Translations under genes and position numbers: made by a program
The notes under the pieces: generated by a model
What the model was told of the DNA's origin: nothing
The model's database searches: none
The model's input: the letters and a program-made list of their open reading frames with translations, nothing else
Part shown: positions 16,008 to 24,385 of the stretch, piece by piece
How the letters are laid out: the number at the start of each line of letters is the position of its first letter
How positions within the stretch are numbered: the first letter of the stretch is position 1
Assembly: GCA_016710365.1 (NCBI GenBank)
Contig: JADJVW010000013.1
Location: forward strand, 1 to 24,385
Source of the DNA: Candidatus Caldilinea saccharophila
GTDB lineage: Bacteria; Chloroflexota; Anaerolineae; Caldilineales; Caldilineaceae
Direction of reading: 5' to 3'
DNA: 24,385 bases

Positions 16008-16801
16008 TCAGCTTTGCGGCGTACTGATGTCGTCGTTTGCTGGCGGTGCGACCGGCGGCTCAACCGGCGGTGCAGAAGGTGCAGGCGCGACCGGCGGCGC
16101 TGGGGTCATCATCGGCGGCTGGTAGTAGCTGCGCCCGGTGCTGTCTTTAAAGGCGATCTGCCCCAGCAAGTTGAACTGATACACATAGGTCACAAAGGTC
16201 GCTAGCGGCAAGGTGATAATCAACCCCACGAGGCAGAGCAACACACCGACGATGCCGGCCACGGTCCCAATGACAAAGCTGGCGACGAGATAGGCGAGCA
16301 TGTACAAGATCACGTCGGTGGCGTGCGTGCGCGTCCACTCGAAGATCTCGCTCAGTTGCAGGCCGCTGCGAATCTCCTCATCGCGTGCAAACCAGAGAGT
16401 GGAAGCCAGGCGTCAGCAACGTAATAAAGATGCCATAAACCATCATCAGACAAGAGGCGCCTACCATGATGGTCACGCCCAACATTTGGACGGATCCATC
16501 AGAGTCGGCCATCACGCCGCCAACCGCCATCGGGACACCGACCATAATGAGCGGCAGCGCCCAGACCAGATAGACCACCGCCAGCTTAAAGCCGCACCAG
16601 GTCGCCGCTCCAGTCATCCCATTCCGGCAGCGGGAATTGCTGGCCGCTGCGCATATTCTGCACCATGCGCACGCAGTAGCCAATCGTAATGATGGCCGGC
16701 ACAATCAGAAAGGAAAGGAGCGCCAGCGCGGCGCCGATCGCCACTTTTTCCTTCCAGCGTGGGTCTTCAGGAATAAAGGTCAATGCTTTTACAAAATCCA
16801 T
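16008..16801 (-). CDS. DUF4013-family membrane protein (two frameshifts)
   Basis: The start is ATG 16801 ('MDFVKALTFIPEDPRWKEKV') after GAGGAG. The first frame contains a membrane helix and the DUF4013 signature 'QQFPLPEWDDWSGDL', then breaks near 16596. The second carries 'YLVWALPLIMVGVPMAVGG' and 'LGVTIMVGASCLMMVYGIF' and breaks near 16397. The third has 'EEIRSGLQLSEIFEWTRTH' and two more helices, and ends in a Pro-rich cytoplasmic or surface tail ('PPMMTPAPPVAPAPSAPP'). Each break is repaired by adding one base. The restored length is about 265 residues with five or six membrane helices. The family's function is not known; it is common in Archaea and Chloroflexota. A strong terminator follows. 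Confidence 0.8.
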
Positions 16802-17009
16802 CGTGAATCTCCTCTTTCTTCGAATCATCGCGGCTGACGCCGCAAAGCTGTTGTTCGTAGCGGCGCACCGGTTGATTTGCTGTCTTCCAACAGTACGCAT
16901 GGTCGGGCAAGAAGTTTCAGTCTTGGCGTCTCTGTGTTGCAACATTACAACGGATTCAAGGGAAACAACAGATTTGATCCGCTGCGACTTGGCGTCTTTT
17001 TTTCATAGG

Positions 17010-17094
17010 CCACGGATTTGACGGAAAAAGCCAGATGCTTTTCGGAGTAAGTCTCTGGAAATCCGCCTCATCTGTTTTATCCGTGGTCGATGGA
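17010..17094. repeat. Imperfect palindrome of the CCACGGAT type
   Basis: CCACGGATTTGACGGA near 17011 faces, on the other strand, CGACCACGGATAAAACAGAT (17091-17072) followed by GAGGCGGATTT. The palindrome fills most of the gap between the QueG gene end (17131) and the DUF4013 start. The rest of 16802-17010 holds no gene; a short GCGGC-TGAC-GCCGC hairpin lies near 16830. Confidence 0.6.
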
Positions 17095-17130
17095 TTGCCA
17101 GATCTGTAGCGTTACTCATCGCGGGTATTT

Positions 17131-18348
17131 TCAGGGAATGCCGGCGAGCGCAAGGTGGAGCTCGTCGCGCACGCGCGCGTCTGGCTCGCGGTCAAGCGCT
17201 GCGCTCAGCCAGGCCGCGGCGGGCGCGTGCGTCCACTTCGCCAGGACGCGCCCCGCCGCCCACGCAGCATGCACGCGCACCACCGGCCGGGTCGTGCAGC
17301 GCCTGCGTCAGCGCAGGCACAATGGCCGCATCCGCCCAGTTGCCCAACGCCACGCAGACATTGCGCAACATGCCGGCGCGTTTGGCGCGTTTGATGGGCG
17401 ACCGGGCAAAGTGGGCGCTGAAGGCAGCCTGGTCGAGCCAGTAGGGGCGCGCCGGTTCGAAGCCTTCCAGCAGCGGCGGCGCCACGCGCGCAGGGTGCGC
17501 GTGCAGGCCGGCCAGCCAAGGCGTGCGTTCCGGCAGACGGCGATTGTACGGGCAGACCTCCTGGCAGATGTCGCAGCCAAAAATGCGGTTGCCAAACCGA
17601 GGACGCAGCGCGCGTGGGATGATCGAGCGCGACTCAATCGTCCAGTAGGAAATACAGCGCTGCGGGTCGAGGTCATAAGCGCCGACAAACGCAGCGGTCG
17701 GGCACGCGACGAGGCAGCGCGTGCAGCGTCCACAGGTCATCGTTTTGCGCATTGCTGGCTGCGGGCCGGCGGCAACGGCGCTGGCAGGATCGCTCAGCTT
17801 TTCGGGGATCAACAGCACCGCCAACAAGAGCCAGCTTCCCCATCCAGGCCGGATGGTGCAACAGTTCTTGCCGGTGAAGCCCAGCCCGGCCGCCGCGGCC
17901 CAGTCGCGTTTGGAGCACGGGGCCTGTGTCAACCAGACATTTACCCAGGCTGGTGCGGCCTGTGTGGGTGCGGATCAAGGCGTCCAGTTCGTAGAGCAGC
18001 GGGCGGATGATCCTCATGATAGTCGTCGCCCCAGGCGTAGGACGCGATGACGCCGCGGCTGGGGTCGTCGCGCAGCGCGGGCGGCAGCTCATATTGATGA
18101 TAATCGACGCCAAGCACGACCATCGTCTGAAAGGGGGCAGCGGGCGGTTCGGCCAGCCGCGCGGGGAACCGCCGCTTTCGCGGTTGCGTTCCAGATAGCT
18201 CATCTCTCCGGCGCGTCCGGCGTCGATCCAGGCGTCGAAGAAATCGGCGTGAGGCGCCTCGCTGATGGGGTAAACCGGCACAGGTCAAACCTCAGACGCA
18301 GGCTCTCGTTACGGATGATGGTTGGTATGGCAGCCCGGTCACAATCAT
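17131..18348 (-). CDS. queG: Epoxyqueuosine reductase (many frameshifts)
   Basis: QueG reduces epoxyqueuosine in tRNA to queuosine, using cobalamin and two [4Fe-4S] clusters. I place the start at ATG 18348 with AGGAG 8 bp upstream, and the stop at 17131-17133, where the reading frame 'RDELHLALAGIP' ends; joined length is about 405 residues. Visible pieces in several frames: 'NESLRLRFDLCRFTP', 'SEAPHADFFDAWIDAG', 'QTMVVLGVDYHQYELPP', 'IRPLLYELDALIRTHTGR', 'AGLGFTGKNCCTIRPGWG', the ferredoxin motifs 'CGRCTRCLVACPTAAF' and 'CDICQEVCPYN', and C-terminal HEAT-like helices ('GNWADAAIVPALTQALHDP'). The iron-sulfur core is in one clean frame (17192-17932). At least five indels break the rest. The function is confident; the exact ends are reconstructed. 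Confidence 0.88.
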
Positions 18349-18459
18349 CGTCCTGCTCCTTGCGTCGGTCGATTGTGACATTTCGTGCGTAGCGCGTCAA
18401 CTTTCGGCGCCGCTTTGGACGTGCGCCAGCTTTTGGTGCGTCCGCGGCCCTGGTCAATT

Positions 18460-18518
18460 GATCGTAAATATATCCGGATTTTTCCGTCTACCCCGCCTAG
18501 TCCGTGGTCTATTCTTGC
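18460..18518. repeat. Partial palindrome of the CCACGGAT type near the LacI gene end
   Basis: On the minus strand GACCACGGACTAGGCGGGGT is followed by GACGGAAAAATCCGGATAT, which resembles half of the element at 17010-17094. GACGGAAAAATCC can itself fold back. It lies between the LacI-type regulator and QueG. Its right edge meets the uncertain end of the regulator gene. Confidence 0.45.
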
Positions 18519-19575
18519 GATGGCTGAACAGTTACAATTGATCTTCGTAGTTTGACAGTGATCTTTTCGCTGCCCGGCGCCGGGGTCGGAACTGCGGATG
18601 GTGAGGCTGGTGCGCACGCGGAGACCGCGGCGATATATTCTCGCGCGGCCGCTCTAGCAGGTCGAAGAGCAGGCGCATGGCAAGTGGCCGATCTCGCAAC
18701 GCAGCAGCGCAACGGTGGTGAGCGGCGGGTCGCTCTGCGCGGCCAGCCAGATGTCATCCAGCCCCACCACCGGGAGATCGCGCGGGACGGCCAACCCTGG
18801 GCGCGCGCCTCCAAAGAGGATGCCCAACGCAGTCATGTCATTGGCGGCAAAACGCAGTGGGGGCATTTGGGCAGCGCGAGCACCGCGGCAGTGCGCTGGC
18901 GCCCGCCGTCGACGCAGATTGCCGTCGATTACCGGCACGTCCGCCGGGTCGATGCCGTGGCGGGGGCAGCGGCGCAGAAATGCGGCGCGGCGATCCTGGC
19001 TGGTCTGAAGCTGCGGCGGGCCGCCGACATGCGCGTAGCGGCGATGGCCCAGCTCGTAGAGATGCTCCACCGCCGCGTCGATGCCGCGCTGAAAATCGAC
19101 GGCGATGGTGCTGACGTTTGCGCCGTGCGTCTGCACCGCCCAATCCAGCACGATCACTGGTGTGCTGCTGCGCTTAGCTCCACCAGCCTGATCGGGCGAG
19201 AAACTGCTCGTCTTGATCCAGCACACCGTCGTCATTCTTATCGACCAGCGACTGGATGTACTTCTTGCCGCGCCAGATCGTAGTTGGTAGTTGCAGAGAT
19301 AGACGCTGTAGCCCTGCTGCAACGCGATCCTCGATGCCCAGAAAAACGTCAGGATAGAAGGGTTGCTGATATCGGCGACGAGCACGCCGACGGTGTTGGT
19401 GCGCTTGGAGGTGAGGCTGCGCGCCACGGTGGCCGGTAGTCGAGCTGCTGGATCGCCTGCTCACGCGCTGCCGGGTGGCGCGCAGATACTTATGGTTGCC
19501 GCTCAAGGCCGGCTGACCGTGGCTTTGCAGGACGCCTGCGGTCCCGGCGACTTCGGCGATCGTGACGCGGCTCAT
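18509..19575 (-). CDS. LacI-family transcriptional regulator (many frameshifts)
   Basis: The start at 19575 ('MSRVTIAEVAGTAGV') gives the LacI HTH. With one base removed the recognition helix reads 'KATVSRALSGNHKYLRA', the family hallmark. The periplasmic-binding-like sensor domain follows in other frames: 'ARSLTSKRTNTVGVLVADIS', 'YPDVFLGIEDRVA', 'QGYSVYLCNYQL', 'STIAVDFQRGIDAAVEHLYE', 'LGHRRYAHVGGPPQLQTSQD' and 'RDLPVVGLDDIWLAAQSDPP'. The start codon lies about 5 bp after the stop of the glycosidase gene, so it is the last gene of the sugar operon. It probably represses the operon until a sugar, likely an L-arabinoside product, is bound. I cannot fix the C-terminal end exactly (18509-18552). 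Confidence 0.85.
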
Positions 19576-19579
19576 CGGC

Positions 19580-21470
19580 TCACGCTGCTTCCCGGTTCAT
19601 CCACACCACCATCTCGCCCAGGCCGCGGTGGCCCCAGGCGTAGTAGGGCGCGAACAGCAGATCGCCGTCGTCGCCGTGGCTGCGCAGGGTGGTGACGCCA
19701 TGGAGCAGATCTGGCTGCCAGTCAACGCGGAAGGTGGCGTCGTCGGCCAGCGTACGGTCAAGGGCGGCCGTCGTTATCGATCCCTTCCAGGCAACAGACC
19801 AACGGCCCGCGCTCGATTGCGACCTTGCCACGATTTTCAGTGACGGCAGCGTGGCTCTCGACACGGCGCACCGGCAGCGGCAGGTGCAGTTCGACCGCAT
19901 CGCCCGCCCGCCATTGCGCGATCCAGGCGTAGCCGTCCCTGAATTTGCAGCGGCGTCTCCGCACCGTTGACCCTCAGTTGCACGGCTTCATCCTGCTTTT
20001 TGCGTATCCAGATAATGATAAAGGTCGCTGGGGACGGGCGTCCCTTGCGCCCAGCCGGGGATGCGCACGCCGAGCGCAAAATGGACCGGCTGCTCAGGAT
20101 CTATCTGGATGCGCACTGTGCCGGACCACGGATAGTCCGTTTGCTGGGCAATGGCGACGTTCACACCGTTCAGCATCGCCGTGGTCTGGCTGGAGACGAA
20201 GAGATTGACGTAGAGACGGTCGTCGCGCTGCGCGTAGAGGTAGCCGCCCAGCGCCGGAAGAGGCGTACGACATTGGTCGGGCAGCAGGAGCAGTTGAACC
20301 AGGGCATGCGCTCGCGCGAGTCGTCGCGATTGAAGCGGTAGTCGCCGTCAAAGGCCAGCGGGTTGACGTAGAAAAACGGTCGCCGCCAAAGTCCACGCCA
20401 GCAAGAAAGCCATTGTAGAGCGAGCGCTCCAGCACGTCGATATATTTGGCGGCCGTGAAGCTGAAAGAGGCGTTGGTTCCAGATATTGGCGAAGCTGGCG
20501 CAGGTTTCGTTATACGCGGTGTGGTTGGGCAGCTCGGAAGGCGTCGCCAGGCCCGCCTCGCCTTAGTGGCGCGCGCCGATGCCGCCGGTGAGGTAGAGCT
20601 TCGCGCGCCACCACATCCCGCCAGATCGCATCGATGGCGTCGATGTAGGGCTGCGCCGGTCAGCAAGGTATGACCGGCCATGCCGCGGCCCACATATAGA
20701 CGGCGGCGCACTCGTGGCTGACGGCCTCCTCCTGCGCCACGACGGGCAGATGATCTTGCGCGTAGAGCCGTAGAGTTAGTGGCCGAAGTCCGGTTGCTTC
20801 CGCGCTCGTCCAGAAAGAACTTGCCGGGGTCGAGATAGCGTACTCGCCGGTGACGAGACAGAGCTTGACCAGCCCCAGCTCGATCTCCCTGATGGCCGGG
20901 TACGTTCGCGGCGCTGGCAGGGGTAAGAGGCTGTCGATCAGGTCGGCATTCTTGAGCGCACGTCGAGCAAGCCGCGCTTGCCGGTCGCCTGGTAGTGCGC
21001 CACCGCACCTTCGTAGAGATGGCCAACATTGTGAACTCCTGGTTGATGCAGGTTGGACTAGCGCATCAACCCCCGCGCGGTCGCGCAGTGCGTCCGGAGT
21101 CCCGTCACGCTCAGGCGATGGTGCGTGCGGTGTAGATAGCCGTCCGGCTCCTGCGCGCGCGCGATCAAAGCTGGATCAGCCTTTCGAGATAGGCGTCAGA
21201 TTGGGGTCGGGATGCAGCATCAGCGCACAGGCGGCCCCTGCGATCACCTTGAAGACATCAGAGTCGTTGAAGAAGATGCCCTCAGCAGCGGGCTGCTGGG
21301 CGGCGGCTTTGGCAAAGTTAGCAATGCGGCCGGTCTCCCCGCACTTCCCGAAATCGTACGGCACGGTGACGCGGCGGTTGGACCTCGGAATGTGGCGACC
21401 AGAGGCGTCGTCGATGAGTACGGCGGTGAAGGAGGGCGGTGATGGGATAGCTTGTTGCAATGGTGGACAT
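19580..21470 (-). CDS. GH127-family beta-L-arabinofuranosidase-like glycoside hydrolase (many frameshifts)
   Basis: The start at ATG 21470 ('MSTIATSYPITAL') has GAAGG about 5 bp upstream; the stop is at 19580. Joined length is about 630 residues, normal for GH127. Fragments in order: 'FTAVLIDDA', 'NRRVTVPYDFGKCGETGRIA', 'EGIFFNDSDVFKVIAGAACA', 'DPNLTPI', 'AAKYIDVLERSLYNGFLAGV', then (from joined frames near 20290) the catalytic Cys region 'WFNCSCCPTNVVRLF', 'VAIAQQTDYPWSGTVRIQID', 'FALGVRIPGWAQGTPVPSDL', 'VAIERGPLVCCLEGIDNDG' and 'LFAPYYAWGHRGLGEMVVW'. GH127 enzymes use a zinc-bound Cys as nucleophile and release L-arabinose from plant glycans. No signal peptide is seen, so it acts on imported sugars. 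The frame breaks every 100-200 bp. Confidence 0.88.
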
Positions 21471-21489
21471 TGAAACCTTCATTTTGACG

Positions 21490-21600
21490 ATAGAACGAGA
21501 CGATGGATAGAACGCGGATGGACGGATTTGGCAGATCAGCGCGGATGGAAACAAGAAAAAATCAGCGAAAATCCGCCTGCTCCGCGCCTCTATTTTTTTT
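21490..21600. repeat. Imperfect palindrome between permease and glycosidase genes
   Basis: On the plus strand GAACGCGGATGGACGGATTT (about 21510) and GCGCGGATGG (about 21540) face AAAATCAGCGAAAATCCGCC (about 21565) and TGCTCCGCGCC. The sequence ends in a run of T at 21592-21601. The outer halves pair imperfectly. It belongs to the same class as the elements at 17010 and 18460 and may weaken read-through from the permease to the glycosidase gene. Confidence 0.55.
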
Positions 21601-21607
21601 TCGTCCT

Positions 21608-22467
21608 TCAATATAGCCCCTGATCTGTCTGTCTGCCGCCAATCCCGCCAGCACTGATCCAGAAATGCGTTTTTGCAAGAATAAAAAAACAATCACGATG
21701 GGCAACGAGGTGAAGACCGCTCCGGCCATGATGATGCCTTGTTCACTCCAATATTCGCCATTAAAGATCGTGAGACCGACGGTCAACGTGCGCATCTCAT
21801 TGCTGTTGAGCACGATCAGCGTCCGCGCAAAAGTCATTCCACGCCCAGAAAGGTGAAGATTGGCGTCCCATTGCCGAAGTTGAGAGAGCGGCAAGATAAG
21901 CACGAAAAGACGCCCCCAACGCGAGCAGCCGTCGATGATGGCCCGCATCTTCAAAGTCGCGGGATCGTCAAGAAGAACTGGCGCAAAAAGAAGACGCCAA
22001 AAAAATAGGCGATAGGCGGCCAGATCGGCAAGTGATAGGTGTCGATCCGCCATGGGCGCACGATGAGAAAGGAGGGGATGAAGGTAATCTGGCTCGGAAT
22101 CAACAGGCTGGCGCCAAACAGGTAAAGAAGAAGGTCTTCCCGGAAATTCAAAGCGGGCAAAGGCATAGTTTGGGGCATAGAGGCCACGGTCAGATCAGCA
22201 CGGTGACGGACGTTGCTACAAGGCGCTGTTGCGAAGAGCCAGCCGCGATGGGCAGGTCGGGGCGGGCGGTCGATAGGTGAACAGGTTGGCGTAGTTCGGA
22301 AGGTGGCCAAAGGGATGAAAGTGATCGCACCGATAGATCTGGCTTCCTGCATAAATGACTGGGCGATGATCCAGATTACCGGAAACAGGATCAGGAACGT
22401 TAACAGCAGCAGCAATCCATAGCCTGACAACATGCCGCCGGTCAATCCCTCTGCGTCTTGACCGCAT
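21608..22467 (-). CDS. CUT1 sugar ABC transporter permease, MalG-like (many frameshifts)
   Basis: The start at ATG 22467 ('MRSRRRGIDRRHVVRLW') has AGGGG about 8 bp upstream; the likely stop is at 21608-21610 after 'RQTDQGLY'. The restored length is about 286 residues, normal for MalG-type proteins. Fragments include 'GLLLLLTFLILFPVIWIIAQ', 'FGASLLIPSQITFIPSFLIV', 'PPIAYFFGVFFLRQFFLTIP', 'AIIDGCSRWGRLF' from the EAA loop that docks the ATPase, 'NSNEMRTLTVGLTIFNGEYW' and 'AGAVFTSLPIVIVFLFLQKR'. It starts 12 bp after the first permease gene. The two form the membrane channel for the binding protein encoded upstream. Several indels break the frame. Confidence 0.85.
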
Positions 22468-22479
22468 CGTGGCACCCCT

Positions 22480-23403
22480 CTAATATTCTTCTTGCTGCCA
22501 ATCAGCCGCACCTGCATCAGCACGATCACCAACATGAACAGCTGACAAAACTGCTGGCCGCCATAGCCCACAGGATAGTAGCGCCAGGCGGTTTTGATGG
22601 ATGTACATGATGAGCGGATAGGAAAGCGTGAACCTGGTCCGCCGTTGGTCAAGATATAGGCCTGCCCGAAGACCTGCATGTGGCCAACGAACTGGGTCAG
22701 GGACTAGCAGCGCGCATGGCGCAGCAGCGGCAGCGTGACAAAAGCGCAGCAGCGCCCAGTTGCTAGCGCCGTCCAGCCTAGTCGTCCTCTAAAAGGCTTT
22801 TCGGGACCTAATGGCGCAGAGCGCGCCAAAGAAGACCAGCATGGAAGAATATCACCATACCGTGACGACGGAGAGCGAGGATCACCAGGCTGGCGTCCAA
22901 GAAGGAGATATGCGGATGCCCAGGCGGGTGATGTAGTAGTTGATGAGGCCATCGTTGCTGACGCGACGCGCCCCCACACAATGCCAATCACAGAGATGGA
23001 AAGAATCACCGGGCAGATACAGCACAAGACGAGAAAAAGGTCTGGCTGCGTGTGACGTGCTTGAGTGCTAGCGCGCTTTCGCCAATGCCACGACCGCGAC
23101 GCCGTCGTAGTCAACACGGCAAAGTAGAGGAGTTTCTGAAACTCCTGCCAGAAGATCATCGGCAAAAGACATCAGTGAAGTTCTGCAGGCCGATGAAACT
23201 TTTGCGATCTTTCCAGTAACTCCCAGCGCATAAAGCTGGAGCGCAACTCCGGGCAAAAAGGCACGGCCTGAAAGACTGGAACGCGACGTTAGGGGGTGCA
23301 AAAGAGGAAGGGCGTCATCACCTTTGCGCCAGTGCATACGTTGCCTGCCCCGCAAGCGGACTTGCGCCTTGGCAGACATGTTGATATCTGTTTGCACCGC
23401 CAT
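22480..23403 (-). CDS. CUT1 sugar ABC transporter permease, MalF-like (many frameshifts)
   Basis: The start is taken at ATG 23403 ('MAVQTDINMSAKAQVRLRG'); GAGGAG sits directly before it, so another start is possible. The likely stop is TAG at 22482-22480, which gives about 308 residues, normal for MalF-type proteins. Fragments: 'FLPGVALQLY', 'FWQEFQKLLYFAVLTT', 'CPVILSISVIGIVWGRV', 'RCCAFVTLPLLRHA', 'MQVFGQAYILTNGGPGS' (a highly conserved CUT1 signature) and 'LFMLVIVLMQVRLIGSKK'. It is followed after 12 bp by the MalG-type gene. This is among the most damaged stretches of the window: the EAA loop is only partly readable near 22770-22800. Confidence 0.82.
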
Positions 23404-23430
23404 CTCCTCTGTTAGCAGATGAAGTGAATT

Positions 23431-23464
23431 ACAAGCCGAGAGTTTCTTCCGAAACTCGGTTTGT
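23431..23464 (-). promoter_or_regulatory. Intercistronic stem-loop between binding-protein and permease genes
   Basis: ACAAGCCGAGAGTTTC (23431-23446) pairs with GAAACTCGGTTTGT (23451-23464) around a 4-nt loop, with one bulge and one mismatch. Such hairpins between binding-protein and permease genes often protect the upstream message or stop part of the transcripts, giving more binding protein than permease. The pairing is seen; the role is known from other sugar operons. Confidence 0.65.
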
Positions 23465-23491
23465 AAAACGACTCACGATTGACAAGCCGCA

Positions 23492-24385
23492 CTAACGCCC
23501 CAGCGCCCGCTCGATGCGTTCGGCCGCCTGATCCCTAGCGCCTGGCCTGGTGGTTCGTCGCCATTCAGTGCGGCGCTCCAGGCCGTTCCACAGCGCCCAT
23601 GATCTCCGGAGGGAGAACTTGGTTGCGGGGCAAACTCTATGACGCCTTCCTTTCGAACTGCTCATCAAAGACCGGCAACGTCAGACCTTGTCCTCCAGCC
23701 CTGCGCGCAGTGACAGGCGCGCGGTCAGCATGCCCGCCCCTTCCGTCCAGAGCGTGGAATTGTCGGACAGGCATTTCACGATGCGCTTGACGGCATCAAC
23801 TTGTCGCCGTCCAAAGTGGCAGGGGCGGCAAGGTGTGCGCGACCACATGAGCGTCGAACCGCGGCTCCGGCCCCAGACAGGGGATAGGAAGCACAATGCC
23901 ACCCGCATGCCCATCCAACTGGTTTCATAAAGTTGAACATCCAACTGCCGTTCGGGTACATGGCTGAAGCGGTTGTTGGCAAAAGTTCGTCGTAGTTCAC
24001 GCCTTCTGGTTTGGGCGCCACATTGTGCGCATTACGGACGGCGTCTACAAAGAACGCGTGGCAGCGATTGAGGCTTCCACTGTTGATGAGGACGGTGGGG
24101 TCCGCGTGCGGCTGATGATGTCGCCGCCCCACTGGTAGAGCGCCGGTTGCACCGTTGCCGCGCGGCCAGCCAATGCCCCAGCCCCATTGATCGACATTGT
24201 TGACAGCCAAACCGTCTTCCCTTGGATGTTTGCCGTTAGTATCCACCGTCAACAGGCGGGCATATTCGAGACATTGCGTAGCATCCTGCGGCGGCGAATT
24301 CAGAAAGGGTCGATCGACGCTTTCTCAGCAAGTCCGGGTTGACATAGACGCCGACGCCGTAGTTGTGGAAAGGCACCGTCCAGAT
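23492..24385 (-). CDS. Extracellular sugar-binding protein of an ABC transporter, C-terminal part (frames broken)
   Basis: The gene runs leftward from beyond the right window edge to TAG at 23494-23492 ('DQAAERIERALGR'). Readable fragments: 'IWTVPFHNYGVGVYVNPDLL' at the edge, 'LTVDTNGKHP', 'NNVDQWGWGIGWPRGN', 'TVLINSGSL', 'FFVDAVRNAHNVAPKPEGVN', 'ELLPTTASAMYPNGSWMFNF'. The order and the 'NGSWM' type motif fit the SBP_bac_1/MalE-like family that delivers oligosaccharides to CUT1 permeases. The N-terminus with its lipoprotein signal is outside. It heads the operon in this window, so the main promoter and LacI operator should lie upstream, to the right of the window. Many indels are present. Confidence 0.85.

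Noticed and set aside
17131..24385. Calling every broken gene in the right part a pseudogene
   Set aside because: Breaks are single-base shifts with intact protein similarity on both sides and are shared by all genes in the stretch, which fits sequence error better than independent decay.

Overview
The window is GC-rich bacterial DNA. Secreted proteins with Thr/Pro-rich (TPTAT-type) linkers, a DUF4013 membrane protein, an ApbE plus ferric-reductase-like gene pair, and long imperfect palindromes of the CCACGGAT type between genes all suggest a Chloroflexota (Anaerolineae/Caldilineae-like) genome. This assignment is inferred from gene style, not from a marker gene. I see no rRNA, tRNA, CRISPR array, transposase or phage gene.

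Layout. Positions 1-5350 (+): the 3' end of a sensor histidine kinase; a small membrane-anchored Thr/Pro-rich protein; an ApbE-like FMN transferase; a ferric-reductase-like haem membrane protein; a secreted Met/Gly/His-rich protein; and a lipoprotein alpha/beta hydrolase. Positions 5373-8018 (-): a sulfatase, a 65-residue protein of unknown function and a membrane-anchored alpha/beta hydrolase, in one tight operon. Positions 8206-8835 (+): a cytoplasmic molybdopterin oxidoreductase of the sulfite-oxidase fold. Positions 8974-15734 (-): a stand-alone degenerate receiver protein, a SAM methyltransferase, a Tat-exported multicopper oxidase with PhoB-box-like repeats upstream, a class III aminotransferase and an Lrp/AsnC regulator. 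Positions 16008-18348 (-): a DUF4013 membrane protein and epoxyqueuosine reductase QueG. Positions 18509-24385 (-): a sugar operon read from right to left as solute-binding protein (cut by the window edge), two CUT1 permeases, a GH127 beta-L-arabinofuranosidase-like enzyme and a LacI-family regulator.

How the genes work together. The left block looks like a redox/metal module at the cell surface: a sensor, a flavin transferase, a haem membrane protein and a Met/His-rich secreted protein whose promoter carries a 33-bp-phased direct repeat. The right block is a plant-polysaccharide (L-arabinoside) uptake and hydrolysis operon under LacI control; its ABC ATPase is absent, as is usual for CUT1 systems that share an ATPase.

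Sequence quality matters here. Many genes are broken only by one-base indels, mostly deletions. They are sparse in 1-16.8 kb (several genes there are intact, including a 759-codon oxidase) and very dense from about 17 kb to the right edge. The residues on either side of each break still match the family, so I read these as consensus errors rather than true pseudogenes. Gene limits from 17 kb onward are reconstructions across frames.
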